Assembly (NCBI RefSeq): GCF_002382885.1
Contig: NZ_NWVL01000075.1
Span: forward strand, 1 to 35,878
DNA: 35,878 nt
Direction: 5' to 3'
Source of the DNA: Streptomyces sp. WZ.A104
GTDB taxonomy: Bacteria; Actinomycetota; Actinomycetes; Streptomycetales; Streptomycetaceae
Shown in pieces: positions 22,654-30,749 of this stretch. The notes under the pieces were generated by a model. The model saw only the letters and a program-made list of their open reading frames with translations, was not told the DNA's origin and made no database searches. How positions within the stretch are numbered: the first letter of the stretch is position 1; every line of letters begins with the position of its first letter. The position numbers were made by a program, and so were the translations under genes.

Positions 22654-23847
22654 ATGTCGTACGTAGAGGTGCCGGGAGCGAAGGTTCCCATCCGGATGTG
22701 GACGGACCCGGCGTCGGTCGAGGACGTCGCCATGCAGCAGCTGCGGAACGTGTCCACGCTGCCGTGGATCAAGGGTCTCGCGGTCATGCCGGACGTCCAC
22801 TTCGGCAAGGGGGCCACGGTCGGTTCGGTGATCGCGATGCAGGGCGCGGTGTGCCCGGCCGCGGTCGGGGTGGACATCGGCTGTGGGATGTCGGCGGTGA
22901 AGACGTCCCTGACCGCAAACGATCTTCCCGGCGACCTGTCACGGCTGCGCTCGAAGATCGAGCAGGCCATTCCGGTGGGCCGGGGTATGCACGCCGACGC
23001 GGTGGACCCGGGGAAGCTGCACGGGTTCCCGACGTCGGGGTGGGACGACTTCTGGGGGCGGTTCGGGGGGATCGCGGAAGCGGTCAAGTTCCGTCAGGAA
23101 CGTGCCACCAAGCAGATGGGAACGCTCGGCTCTGGCAATCACATAATCGAGTTCTGTCTCGACAGTGACGGGGCGGTGTGGCTGATGCTGCACTCGGGCT
23201 CCCGCAACATCGGCAAGGAACTCGCCGAGCACCACATCGGCATCGCCCAGAAGCTGCCGCACAACCAGAGCCTCGTCGACCGGGACCTGGCCGTCTTCAT
23301 CTCGGACACCCCGCAGATGGCCGACTACCGGAACGATCTCTACTGGGCGCAGGAGTACGCCAAGTACAACCGCGCGATCATGATGGCGCTCTTCAAGGAC
23401 GTGGTCCGCAAGGAGTTCAAGAAGGCCAAGCCGGTCTTCGAGCAGGAGATCTCCTGCCACCACAACTACGTCGCGGAGGAGCGGTACGACGGAGCGGACC
23501 TGCTCGTCACTCGCAAGGGGGCCATCCGTGCCGGTTCCGGCGAGTTCGGGATCATCCCCGGCTCGATGGGCACCAGCTCGTACATCGTGAAGGGCCTGGG
23601 CAACGCGAAGGCGTTCAACTCGGCCTCGCACGGCGCCGGTCGCCGGATGAGCAGGAACGCCGCCAAGCGCCGGTTCACGGTGCGGGACCTGGAGGAGCAG
23701 ACGCGGGGCGTGGAGTGCCGCAAGGACTCCGGCGTTCTGGACGAGATCCCGTCCGCGTACAAGCCGATCGAGCAGGTCATGGAGCAGCAGCGGGACCTGG
23801 TGGAGGTCGTCGCCAAGCTCAAGCAGGTCATCTGCATCAAGGGCTGA
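22654..23847 (+). CDS. rtcB: RNA-splicing ligase RtcB
   Basis: A 397-residue GTP- and Mn-dependent ligase that joins RNA 3'-phosphate or 2',3'-cyclic phosphate ends to 5'-OH ends. Motifs in order are VMPDVHFGKGATVGSV, metal-binding Cys77 in GVDIGCGM, GTLGSGNHIIEF, LMLHSGSRNIG, SCHHNYVAEE, PGSMGTSSYI, and the guanylated His326 in NSASHGAGRRMSR. It ends at the conserved Gly of ICIKG. All key residues are present and length matches bacterial RtcB. The start is ATG 22654 with GAGGAG at 22646-22651. No archease, RtcA or RtcR gene is in the window, so its role (tRNA or rRNA repair after RNase toxin damage is likely) is inferred. Confidence 0.96.
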   Translation: MSYVEVPGAKVPIRMWTDPASVEDVAMQQLRNVSTLPWIKGLAVMPDVHFGKGATVGSVIAMQGAVCPAAVGVDIGCGMSAVKTSLTANDLPGDLSRLRSKIEQAIPVGRGMHADAVDPGKLHGFPTSGWDDFWGRFGGIAEAVKFRQERATKQMGTLGSGNHIIEFCLDSDGAVWLMLHSGSRNIGKELAEHHIGIAQKLPHNQSLVDRDLAVFISDTPQMADYRNDLYWAQEYAKYNRAIMMALFKDVVRKEFKKAKPVFEQEISCHHNYVAEERYDGADLLVTRKGAIRAGSGEFGIIPGSMGTSSYIVKGLGNAKAFNSASHGAGRRMSRNAAKRRFTVRDLEEQTRGVECRKDSGVLDEIPSAYKPIEQVMEQQRDLVEVVAKLKQVICIKG

Positions 23848-23884
23848 CGGGCCACCCGCGTCAAGGGCGGAGACGAGGGGCGTC

Positions 23885-23899
23885 GCCGCCGGTGGCGGC
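23885..23899. terminator. Small hairpin after rtcB
   Basis: GCCGCC-GGT-GGCGGC lies 38 bp after the rtcB stop, between the convergent ends of rtcB and the HAD gene. The stem is short and has no T-run, so the call is tentative. Confidence 0.35.
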
Positions 23900-23905
23900 A
23901 CCCCC

Positions 23906-23970
23906 TCACCCGCCCAGCGGGGAGCCATCACCCGCCCGGCGGGGAGCCCTCGCCGGCCCGGCGGGGGCCC
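23906..23970. repeat. Three tandem 22-bp GC-rich units
   Basis: Units start at 23906, 23928 and 23950. The first two (TCACCCGCCCAGCGGGGAGC and TCACCCGCCCGGCGGGGAGC, each plus two bases) differ at two positions over 22 bp; the third is more diverged and runs into the HAD stop codon. Each contains a CCCGCC...GGCGGG half-dyad that could fold and help terminate converging transcripts. Confidence 0.7.
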
Positions 23971-24632
23971 TATGCCGCCCCCGCCAGGTCCGCCTCCGTC
24001 AGGGAGGTGACCAGGACCGTGCGCGGGCCGGGCTCGATGCCGGGGACCGAGGGGACGGCGAGCAGGCGGCAGCCCGCGGCGAGGGCGGCGGCGGCGCCCG
24101 TGGGGGTGTCCTCGACGGCCAGGCAGTCCTGCGGGGCCACCCCCAGCGCGGCCGCGGCGGCCAGGTACGGGTCGGGGTGCGGCTTGCCGCGGGGCGCCTC
24201 ACCCGAGGCTATCGACGTGTCGAAGCGGTGCCGGCCCAGGGTGTCGAGCACCAGGTCGGCCACATGCCGTTCGGACGCGGTCACCAGGGCGGTGGGCACC
24301 CCCAGCGCCCGCGCCCGGTCCAGCAGCCGGAGGGCGCCCGGCTGGACGGCCACTCCGGCCGCCACCCGTGCGGTGAACGCCCGGTCGAGACGGGTGGCCG
24401 CCTCCGCGGCGGACAGGGCGGTGAGGCCGTCGCGTACGAGACGGTCCGCCGCGTCGGCCACCGCGGCGCCCGCGAACGGGGCGAGCGTGTCCGCGTCCGC
24501 CGGGGAGCCCTGTGCGCGCAGGAACCCGGCGACGGTGTCCAGCCAGGCGTGTTCGGTGTCGACGAGGGTGCCGTCCATGTCGCAGAGGAGGGCGGCGGGG
24601 CGGGGGAGCGGGGGCAGGGAGAGCGGGGACAT
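23970..24632 (-). CDS. HAD-superfamily phosphatase (beta-phosphoglucomutase-like)
   Basis: A 220-residue protein with the four HAD motifs: LLCDMDGTLVDTEHAW (nucleophile and acid Asp in DMDGT), VTASERH with the second-motif Thr/Ser, GKPHPDPYL with the Lys, and VEDTPTGAAAALAAG with the acidic pair. The helical cap between motifs I and II matches subfamily IA (phosphoglycolate phosphatase and beta-phosphoglucomutase relatives). It should remove phosphate from, or isomerise, a small phospho-compound. It lies 83 bp downstream of the GntR gene on the same strand and is probably co-transcribed with it, opposite the ABC importer. The start is ATG 24632. Confidence 0.88.
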   Translation of the reverse strand: MSPLSLPPLPRPAALLCDMDGTLVDTEHAWLDTVAGFLRAQGSPADADTLAPFAGAAVADAADRLVRDGLTALSAAEAATRLDRAFTARVAAGVAVQPGALRLLDRARALGVPTALVTASERHVADLVLDTLGRHRFDTSIASGEAPRGKPHPDPYLAAAAALGVAPQDCLAVEDTPTGAAAALAAGCRLLAVPSVPGIEPGPRTVLVTSLTEADLAGAA

Positions 24633-24715
24633 GCGTGCTCGCTGTTCGTGGGAGGGGCGACCGGGGCGCTGGTCGGGGGGTGGCCTGTTGGCCGGGGCGG
24701 GGCGTGCCCGCCCCA

Positions 24716-25456
24716 TCAGTCGGGCGTCGTGCGGACCAGGGGATTCGCCTGTACCGAATTGCGGACCGTGAAGACCACCGAACCCGGCTTGTAGCGGTCG
24801 TCCGAGGTCTCGACCGGGCGGCCGTCGGGCGTGGTCGTGGTGCGGCGCACCCGCAGCAGCGGGGAGCCGCGCCGTACGGCCAGTTCCCGGGCGTCCGTGG
24901 TGCCCGCGGCGACCGCGTCCAGGTGGTGTTCGCCGTGGCTCATGAGGACGCGGGCCTCGTCGTACAGGCTCTGGGTGACCGACTCGCAGTCGTCCGGCAG
25001 CCGTTCGACGGCGGCGGCCGCCCACCCGGCGTACACCGTGCGCTCCAGGAGCGCCGGCTCGCCGTCCAGGGTGCGTACCCGCAGGACGTGGAGGACCGTG
25101 TCACCGGGGGTGAGGTGGAGTTGGGCGGCCTGTGCCTCGGTGGCCTTCGCGCGGCGTGAGCGGAGCACCAGGCCGCCGGGGGTGCGGCCGCCGGCCCTGG
25201 CCCACTGGGCGAAGCTGCGCAGCTCGGTGAAGCTCTGGCTGGGGGTGGTGGACAGGACCGTGCGGCGGGCGCCCTGCCGGGAGCCGATCAGGCCCTCCGA
25301 CTGGAGTGTGCCGAAGGCCTGCCGGAGCGTGCCCCGGGACACCCCGTGGGCCAGGGCGAGTTCGGACTCGGACGGCAGCTCGGAGCCCACCGGATAGGTG
25401 CCTTCGGCGATGGCGAGGCGCAGCTCCTCGGCGATCTGCTGGTGCCGTCGGATCAC
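24716..25456 (-). CDS. GntR/HutC-family (UTRA) transcriptional regulator
   Basis: A 246-residue regulator. The N-terminal winged helix (about 1-70) has IAEELRLAIAEGTYPVGSEL, PSESELALAHGVSRGTLRQA and LQSEGLIGSRQG. The C-terminal UTRA ligand-binding domain (about 85-240) has ALLERTVYAGW, ELAVRRGSPLLRVRRTTTTP and GSVVFTVRNSV. The family usually represses neighbouring uptake or catabolic genes until a small phosphorylated or amino ligand binds. The start is GTG 25456, four bases after TAGGAG; the frame extends to 25570 but without a ribosome site or homology. It is divergent from the ABC operon, its likely target. Confidence 0.92.
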   Translation of the reverse strand: MIRRHQQIAEELRLAIAEGTYPVGSELPSESELALAHGVSRGTLRQAFGTLQSEGLIGSRQGARRTVLSTTPSQSFTELRSFAQWARAGGRTPGGLVLRSRRAKATEAQAAQLHLTPGDTVLHVLRVRTLDGEPALLERTVYAGWAAAAVERLPDDCESVTQSLYDEARVLMSHGEHHLDAVAAGTTDARELAVRRGSPLLRVRRTTTTPDGRPVETSDDRYKPGSVVFTVRNSVQANPLVRTTPD

Positions 25457-25617
25457 GTCTCTCCTAGGGGGCTTTCGGGGCTGTCGGCGGGCGTCCGGGC
25501 GGGCTCCCGGGCGGGCAAGGACGATCATGTCATCCGCACGTGGTGTCCCGCATCCCTGAACTGCGCGCAATCGGTGTTCCCCCAGAAGTGCGAACCCTGC
25601 GTCTTTCCGCTTTGGCG

Positions 25618-25631
25618 GTAGGTAAACCTAC
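25618..25631. promoter_or_regulatory. Palindromic operator candidate GTAGGTAAACCTAC
   Basis: Arms GTAGGT and ACCTAC are exact complements around AA. The site lies about 160 bp upstream of the GntR-family start and 45 bp upstream of the predicted -35 of the ABC operon. Its size and position suit a dimeric GntR/HutC regulator. The assignment is inferred from position only. Confidence 0.5.
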
Positions 25632-25675
25632 GTCTTTATAACGCTTCTGACCTGCACTTTTTCCTTCGTGAGGGC

Positions 25676-25705
25676 TTTACTGGCCGGTCATTTGGCTGCT
25701 AGCTT
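25676..25705 (+). promoter_or_regulatory. Predicted promoter of the ABC importer operon
   Basis: The -35 is TTTACT (25676-25681), followed by an 18-bp spacer and the -10 TAGCTT (25700-25705), which fits TAnnnT. The start point would be near 25712, giving a leader of about 60 nt. The operator candidate lies upstream of it, so repression by simple steric block is not obvious. Confidence 0.45.
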
Positions 25706-25770
25706 CGGCTGGCTTACTGACGCTGGCTTGTCCATACAGGTGGCTCGCCGAAGACCCAGGAGTACGCATC

Positions 25771-26919
25771 GTGAAGGCACACCGTCCCCGTCGCGTCCTG
25801 ACCGCCGCGGCCCTCGCAGGCCTCACCGTCGTGGTGGCCGCCGGCTGTGGCTCCGCGCCCGACGACGCGGGCGCGAAGAACAGCAAGGCCGCGAAAGCGG
25901 AGTCGGCCGCGGACCTCGGCGGTATGGACAAGCTCGTCGAGGCGGCGGAGAAGGAGGGCAAGCTCAACGTCTACGCCCTCGCGCCGGACTGGGCCAACTA
26001 CGGCGAGATGATCGCGGCCTTCGAGAAGAAGTACGCCATCGAGGTCAACAACGAGGACCCGGGCGGCAGCAGCCAGGGCGCGCTGAACGCCGCGGCCAAG
26101 CGCAAGGGCCAGAGCCGGGCCGTCGACGCGCTGGACCTCGGCACCTCGTACATGCAGGAGGCCAAGAAGCAGGACCTGCTCGCGCCGTACAAGGTCCAGG
26201 GCTGGGACGACATCCCGGACGCGCAGAAGCAGCCGGACGCCTCCTTCATGAACAACTACGGCGGCTTCATATCCATCGGCTGCGACGCCAAGGCCGTGAA
26301 GAACTGCCCCGAGACGTTCAAGGACCTGCTCAAGCCCGAGTACCGCAACAAGGTCGCGCTCAACGGCGACCCGACCGAGTCCGGCTCCGCGCTGGCCACG
26401 GTCATCGCGGCCTCGCTGGCCAACGGCGGTTCCCTGGACGACGTCCAGCCGGGCCTGGACTTCTTCCAGGAGCTGAAGAAGAAGGGCAACTTCGTTCCCG
26501 CGAAGTCCACGCTCGCCACCATCCAGCAGGGCGAGACGCCGATCTCGATCGACTGGGACTACCTCAACCTGGGCTACGGCGTGAAGCTCAAGCCCAAGGG
26601 CGTCGACTGGCAGGTCGCGGTGCCCTCCGACGGCCTGTACTCGCGCTACTACAACCAGGGCGTCAACAAGTACGCTCCGCACCCGGCCGCCGCCCGCCTG
26701 TGGCTGGAGTTCATCTACAGCCCCGAGGGCCAGAACATCTGGCTGAAGGGCTTCTCGCGCCCGGCGCTCCTCGACACGATGAAGAAGGACGGCACCGCCG
26801 ACAAGGCCGCCGTCGCGCAGATTCCCGAGGTCGACGGCGTGCCCGAGGAGCCGACCGCGGAGCAGGAAGCGAAGGCCAAGGAGACGGTCGTGCAGGGCTG
26901 GGGCAAGGCGGTCAGCTGA
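25771..26919 (+). CDS. ABC importer, substrate-binding lipoprotein
   Basis: A 382-residue periplasmic-binding-type protein anchored outside the membrane. The signal peptide ends in lipobox VAAGC with Cys26. The mature part begins LVEAAEKEGKLNVYALAPDW and has LKPEYRNKVALNGDPTESGS, QQGETPISIDWDYLNLGYGV and ARLWLEFIYSPEGQNIWLKG, in outline. The pattern belongs to the family that binds Fe(III), polyamines, thiamine or 2-aminoethylphosphonate (PotD/AfuA/PhnS-like). I cannot assign the ligand. The start is GTG 25771 with CAGGAG eight bases upstream. It is the first of four coupled genes. Confidence 0.92.
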   Translation: MKAHRPRRVLTAAALAGLTVVVAAGCGSAPDDAGAKNSKAAKAESAADLGGMDKLVEAAEKEGKLNVYALAPDWANYGEMIAAFEKKYAIEVNNEDPGGSSQGALNAAAKRKGQSRAVDALDLGTSYMQEAKKQDLLAPYKVQGWDDIPDAQKQPDASFMNNYGGFISIGCDAKAVKNCPETFKDLLKPEYRNKVALNGDPTESGSALATVIAASLANGGSLDDVQPGLDFFQELKKKGNFVPAKSTLATIQQGETPISIDWDYLNLGYGVKLKPKGVDWQVAVPSDGLYSRYYNQGVNKYAPHPAAARLWLEFIYSPEGQNIWLKGFSRPALLDTMKKDGTADKAAVAQIPEVDGVPEEPTAEQEAKAKETVVQGWGKAVS

Positions 26920-26921
26920 CC

Positions 26922-27878
26922 ATGCCCGACAAGACCGCACTTCCCGTCCCCGCCGCGGGCTCCGTGCCCGCGGCGGGCACGGCCGCCCCCGCGCCACCCG
27001 CGCCACCCGTGCGGGACGGCGGCGGCCCTCGCCGCCGCACCCGTCGGCACCGGTGGCCCGTCGTCGTTCCGTTCTTCGTGTTCCTCGCGGTGTGCTTCGG
27101 GCTGCCCGCCGGGACCATGGTGTACGGGGCGTTCACCGTCCTCGACCCGGCGAGCGGCACCAGTGAGTTCTCGACCGAGAACGTCAGCGGGTCGCTGTCG
27201 GGGGCGTACGCGACCGGGCTGACCGGGAGCGTCGAACTCTCGGCCGTGACCGCCCTGCTGGCGACCGTGATCGGCGCCCTGATCGCCCAGGCAGTCGTCA
27301 GCTCCCCGCGGGCGGGGCTGCGGGGCATCGTCGTCTCGGCCAGCGGGGTGCTGGCCAACTTCTCCGGCGCGCCGCTCGCCTTCGCCTTCATCGCGACGCT
27401 CGGCACGACCGGCACCGTCACTCAGCTGTTCCACCTGGACCGGACGGGCTTCAGCCTCTACAGCTTCACCGGCCTGGTGCTGGCCTACCTCTACTTCATG
27501 ATCCCGCTGATGGTGGTGATCGTCCTGCCCGCGCTCGACGGTCTGCGCGCCCAGTGGCAGGAGGCCGCCGCGTCCTGCGGTGCGACCCGGTCGCAGTACT
27601 GGCGGCACGTCGGCATCCCGGTGCTGACGCCCTCGCTGGTCGGCGGTGCGGTGCTCATGTTCGGCACCGCGTTCGCCTCGCACGCCACCGCCGCGGTGAT
27701 GGTCGGCTCCTCGCAGCCGCTGATCACCATCCAGATCGCCAACGCCCTCAACGGCAACGTCCTTGTGGGCCAGGAGAACCTCGCCCTCGCCATGAGCCTC
27801 AACATGGTCGTGATCGCGCTGCTCGTGATGGCCGTACAGATACCGTTGCAGCGCAGGAGTACCCGATGGCTCGGATGA
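26922..27878 (+). CDS. ABC importer, inner-membrane permease 1
   Basis: A 318-residue permease. A 45-residue Pro/Ala-rich, then Arg-rich, cytosolic N-terminus precedes the first helix (VVVPFFVFLAVCFGLPAGTM). About five further helices follow. The coupling EAA loop is EAAASCGATRSQYWRHVGIPVL. It starts 2 bp after the binding-protein stop. The C-terminus overlaps the next permease by 13 bp. Together with the next gene it forms the heterodimeric channel. Confidence 0.93.
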   Translation: MPDKTALPVPAAGSVPAAGTAAPAPPAPPVRDGGGPRRRTRRHRWPVVVPFFVFLAVCFGLPAGTMVYGAFTVLDPASGTSEFSTENVSGSLSGAYATGLTGSVELSAVTALLATVIGALIAQAVVSSPRAGLRGIVVSASGVLANFSGAPLAFAFIATLGTTGTVTQLFHLDRTGFSLYSFTGLVLAYLYFMIPLMVVIVLPALDGLRAQWQEAAASCGATRSQYWRHVGIPVLTPSLVGGAVLMFGTAFASHATAAVMVGSSQPLITIQIANALNGNVLVGQENLALAMSLNMVVIALLVMAVQIPLQRRSTRWLG

Positions 27879-28708
27879 AGATCACCTCACGAGGCATCGT
27901 CCTGCCGGTCGCCGCGCTGTATTTCCTGGTCCCCATCGGCGCCTCGATCTGGTTCAGCGTCAACGAGGTGGACGGCGTCAGCTTCGACGCGTACACGCAG
28001 GGACTCGGCACCGAGGGACTGACCGCCAGCCTGATGCTCTCGGTGCGTCTGGGCCTGGCCACCATCGCCTGCGGTCTGCTCCTGATGGTGCCGACCCTGG
28101 TCGCGGTCTCGCTCTATCTGCCCAGGCTGCGCCGGATCGTCGAGATCCTGTGCATGATGCCGCTGGTCGTCCCGCCGATCGCGCTGGTCGCGGGCGTCAC
28201 CACCGTGCTGTCCTGGGAACAGGATCTGGCCGACACGCCCCTCTACATGACCTTCCAGGTCCTGCGGGACGAGAACTTCCCCCTGGTCCTCGTGCTCGTC
28301 TACACGGTCATGTCCCTGCCGTTCCTGTACCGCTCGCTGGACGCCGGGCTGCGCGCCGTCGACCTGCGCACCCTCGTCGAAGCTGCCCGCAGCCTGGGCG
28401 CCTCGCGCCTCCAGACCCTGCGGCAGGTGATCGTGCCGAACCTGCGGACCGCGGTCACGGGCGGGGCAGTGCTCAGCCTGGCCATGGTGCTCGGCGAGTA
28501 CACCGTCGCCTCCGTGCTCTCCTACCGCCCGTTCTCCGTGTGGATGGTGGAGATCAAGGACTCCGAGGCGCAGCTGTCGGTCGCGGCCGCGATGCTGAGC
28601 CTGCTGATCACCTGGGGGCTGCTGCTCCTGCTCACCACCCTGGCCGGCGGCCGCAGCCGCCGTCGTACGAACTCCGGCCGCGAGAACCGAAAGAAGACCG
28701 TGTCATGA
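27866..28708 (+). CDS. ABC importer, inner-membrane permease 2
   Basis: A 280-residue permease with about six membrane helices, starting GIVLPVAALYFLVPIGASIW, and the EAA loop EAARSLGASRLQTLRQVIVPNL. The start is ATG 27866, chosen because AGGAG lies at 27855-27859; it overlaps the end of permease 1. The tail is short and basic (GGRSRRRTNSGRENRKK). Its stop is overlapped by the ATPase start (ATGA). Confidence 0.93.
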   Translation: MARMKITSRGIVLPVAALYFLVPIGASIWFSVNEVDGVSFDAYTQGLGTEGLTASLMLSVRLGLATIACGLLLMVPTLVAVSLYLPRLRRIVEILCMMPLVVPPIALVAGVTTVLSWEQDLADTPLYMTFQVLRDENFPLVLVLVYTVMSLPFLYRSLDAGLRAVDLRTLVEAARSLGASRLQTLRQVIVPNLRTAVTGGAVLSLAMVLGEYTVASVLSYRPFSVWMVEIKDSEAQLSVAAAMLSLLITWGLLLLLTTLAGGRSRRRTNSGRENRKKTVS

Positions 28709-29769
28709 CCGTCCCTGTGCAACTCAAGAATCTGCGCCGGGAGTTCGGCTCCACGGTCGCGCTCGACGGGCTCGACCTGGACATCGCCCCGGGCGAGATG
28801 GTCGCCCTGCTCGGGCCGTCCGGCTGCGGCAAGACCACCGCGCTGCGCATCATCGCGGGGTTCGAGACCGCCGACGGCGGCGAGCTGCTGATGGACGGCG
28901 AGGACGTCACCCAGGTCCCGGCCAACCGCCGCGACATCGGCATGGTCTTCCAGTCGTACAGCCTCTTCCCGAACATGACGGCCGCCGAGAACATCGCGTA
29001 CGGCCTGCGGGTACGGGGCCGGGGCGCCGCCGAACGCAAGGAGCGGGCGGGGGAGCTGCTGGAGCTGGTCGGCCTGCCCGGCCGCGAGGGCCATTACCCG
29101 CACCAGCTCTCCGGCGGCCAGCAGCAGCGCGTCGCGCTCGCCCGCGCCCTGGCCATCCGCCCCAAGGTGCTGCTCCTCGACGAGCCGCTGTCCGCCCTGG
29201 ACGCCAAGGTGAGGCTCACTCTCCGCGAGGAGATCCGGCGCATCCAGCTGGAGCTGGGCATCACCACCGTCTTCGTCACCCACGACCAGGAGGAGGCGCT
29301 GTCCATGGCGGACCGCGTCGCCGTGATGAAGGACGGCCGGCTCGAACAGTGCGCCGCGCCCGGCGAGTTGTACGACCGTCCCGCGACGCCCTTCGTCGCC
29401 GAGTTCGTCGGCACCATGAACCGGCTGCCGGGGACCGTCCGGGACGGCGGGGTCGTCGAGCTGTTCGGGCGGCGGCTGCCCATCCACGGCGAGACGCCCG
29501 CCTCCGGCGCCGAGGTCGACGTACTGCTGCGCCCCGAGGGGCTGGCGGTCAGTGCCGCCGACGACACGTCGGGCACCCCGGCGACCGTGCGGGTGGCGAC
29601 CTTCCTCGGCGCCACCACCCGGCTGCACCTCACCACGGACTCGGGGGCCGACTGCAAGGCCGACCTGCCCAGCTGGGAGGCGACCGCGCTGGCACCGGGA
29701 GCTCGCTGCACGATCACCCCGCACGACAACCCCGTGCTCGTCGCCGAGCGAGCCGTCGCCCCGTCCTGA
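28705..29769 (+). CDS. ABC importer, ATP-binding subunit
   Basis: A 354-residue ATPase powering the two permeases from the cytosolic side. Walker A is LLGPSGCGKTTALR (about 36-49), the Q-loop is VFQSYSLFP, the signature is LSGGQQQRVALARAL, Walker B is VLLLDEPLSALD, and the switch His is in VFVTHDQEEAL. A C-terminal TOBE-like regulatory domain (about 240-354, VDVLLRPEGLAV and RVATFLGATTRLHLTT) is typical of polyamine, iron or phosphonate importers. All catalytic residues are present. It is the last gene of the operon and is followed by a strong terminator. Confidence 0.95.
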   Translation: MTVPVQLKNLRREFGSTVALDGLDLDIAPGEMVALLGPSGCGKTTALRIIAGFETADGGELLMDGEDVTQVPANRRDIGMVFQSYSLFPNMTAAENIAYGLRVRGRGAAERKERAGELLELVGLPGREGHYPHQLSGGQQQRVALARALAIRPKVLLLDEPLSALDAKVRLTLREEIRRIQLELGITTVFVTHDQEEALSMADRVAVMKDGRLEQCAAPGELYDRPATPFVAEFVGTMNRLPGTVRDGGVVELFGRRLPIHGETPASGAEVDVLLRPEGLAVSAADDTSGTPATVRVATFLGATTRLHLTTDSGADCKADLPSWEATALAPGARCTITPHDNPVLVAERAVAPS

Positions 29770-29800
29770 GGGACCCTTGCGCTGACGCTCACGGACGTCT

Positions 29801-29834
29801 GACGCCGGGGACCGGAACACCGGTCCCCGGCGTC
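29801..29834. terminator. Bidirectional terminator, perfect 15-bp stem
   Basis: GACGCCGGGGACCGG (29801-29815) pairs exactly with 29820-29834 around the loop AACA. It lies between the convergent ABC ATPase (ends 29769) and SDR (ends 29839) genes. On the minus strand it starts only 5 bp beyond the SDR stop. Confidence 0.88.
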
Positions 29835-29838
29835 CGGC

Positions 29839-30597
29839 TCACAGCGTGCGGTGGACCTTCGTATTGGAGGCCTGTGCGCGGGGCCGGACCACCAGGAGGT
29901 CGATGTTGACGTGGCTGGGGCGGGTCACGGCCCAGCCGATCGTGTCGGCGACGTCCTCGGCGGTCAGGGGGGCGTCGACGCCCGCGTAGACCTTGGCCGC
30001 CTTCTCGGCGTCCCCGCGGAAGCGCGTGGTGGCGAACTCATCGGTCCTGACCATGCCGGGGGCCACCTCGATGACGCGGACCGGGGTGCCGACGATCTCC
30101 AGGCGCAGGGTCTCGGCCAGGACGTGTTCGCCGTGCTTGGCCGCGACGTATCCGCCGCCGCCCTCGTACGCGGACAGGGCGGCGGTCGAGGAGAGGATCA
30201 CGATCGTGCCGTCGCCGCTCGCGGTGAGGGCGGGCAGCAGGGCCTGGGTGACGTTGAGGGTGCCGATGACGTTCGTCTCGTACATCTGTCGCCAGTCGGC
30301 GGGGTCGCCGGTCGCCACGGGGTCGGCCCCCAGCGCCCCGCCCGCGTTGTTGACGAGGACGGCGAGGGAGCGGAAAGCGGTGGCGAACTCGTCGACCGCC
30401 GCCCGGTCGGTGACGTCCAGGGGGTAGGCCGTCGCCTGGTGCCCCGCCTCGGTGATCTCGGCGGCCAGCGCCTGGATGCGGTCCTTGCGGCGTGCGGTGA
30501 GTACGACGCGGAATCCGGCGGCGGCCAGGGTGCGGGCGGTCGCGGCGCCGATGCCGCTGCTCGCGCCGGTGACGACGGCGATGGGGGTGGCGGCCAT
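29839..30597 (-). CDS. Short-chain dehydrogenase/reductase (SDR)
   Basis: A 252-residue classical SDR. The cofactor motif is TGASSGIGAATARTL at about 9-23; VVLTARRKDRI with its Arg pair suggests NADP. Next come LDVTDRAA and LVNNAGGALG, then the catalytic Ser in VILSSTAAL and Tyr/Lys in YVAAK, and PGMVRTDEF. It should oxidise or reduce a small alcohol or carbonyl; the substrate is unknown. The start is ATG 30597 with GAGGAG upstream; the longer frame to 30702 has a Pro-rich non-homologous extension. Confidence 0.92.
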   Translation of the reverse strand: MAATPIAVVTGASSGIGAATARTLAAAGFRVVLTARRKDRIQALAAEITEAGHQATAYPLDVTDRAAVDEFATAFRSLAVLVNNAGGALGADPVATGDPADWRQMYETNVIGTLNVTQALLPALTASGDGTIVILSSTAALSAYEGGGGYVAAKHGEHVLAETLRLEIVGTPVRVIEVAPGMVRTDEFATTRFRGDAEKAAKVYAGVDAPLTAEDVADTIGWAVTRPSHVNIDLLVVRPRAQASNTKVHRTL

Positions 30598-30702
30598 GGC
30601 GATCTCCTCGGACAGCTGATCGGTTACGGGGAAAGGATAGGCAGGCGACAGGGGGTCTTTCCGGGTGGGCGTGGGCTGTGTGGGTGGGGGCGAGCGCGTC
30701 AT

Positions 30703-30744
30703 ATCGGTACGTTCATCGGATTAGTAGGTGTGATCGGTATGTTC
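30703..30744. repeat. Two 12-bp direct repeats 30 bp apart
   Basis: ATCGGTACGTTC (30703-30714) and ATCGGTATGTTC (30733-30744) differ at one base and are spaced 30 bp, about three helical turns. They lie in the divergent region between the SDR gene and the secreted-protein gene, and the second ends six bases before the ATG at 30750. They could be a regulator site; there is no matching known motif. Confidence 0.6.
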
Positions 30745-30749
30745 CGGGC

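Larger units (their letters stand above)
25457..25770. other. Divergent regulatory region between GntR gene and ABC operon
   Basis: These 314 bp hold no gene. They contain the 14-bp palindrome at 25618-25631, a promoter candidate for the ABC operon at 25676-25705, and three loose direct repeats around CCTGCGTCTTT (25596), CCTACGTCTTT (25627) and CCTGCACTTTT (25651). The stretch 25600-25720 is visibly richer in A and T than its surroundings, as promoters in this genome are. Confidence 0.7.
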
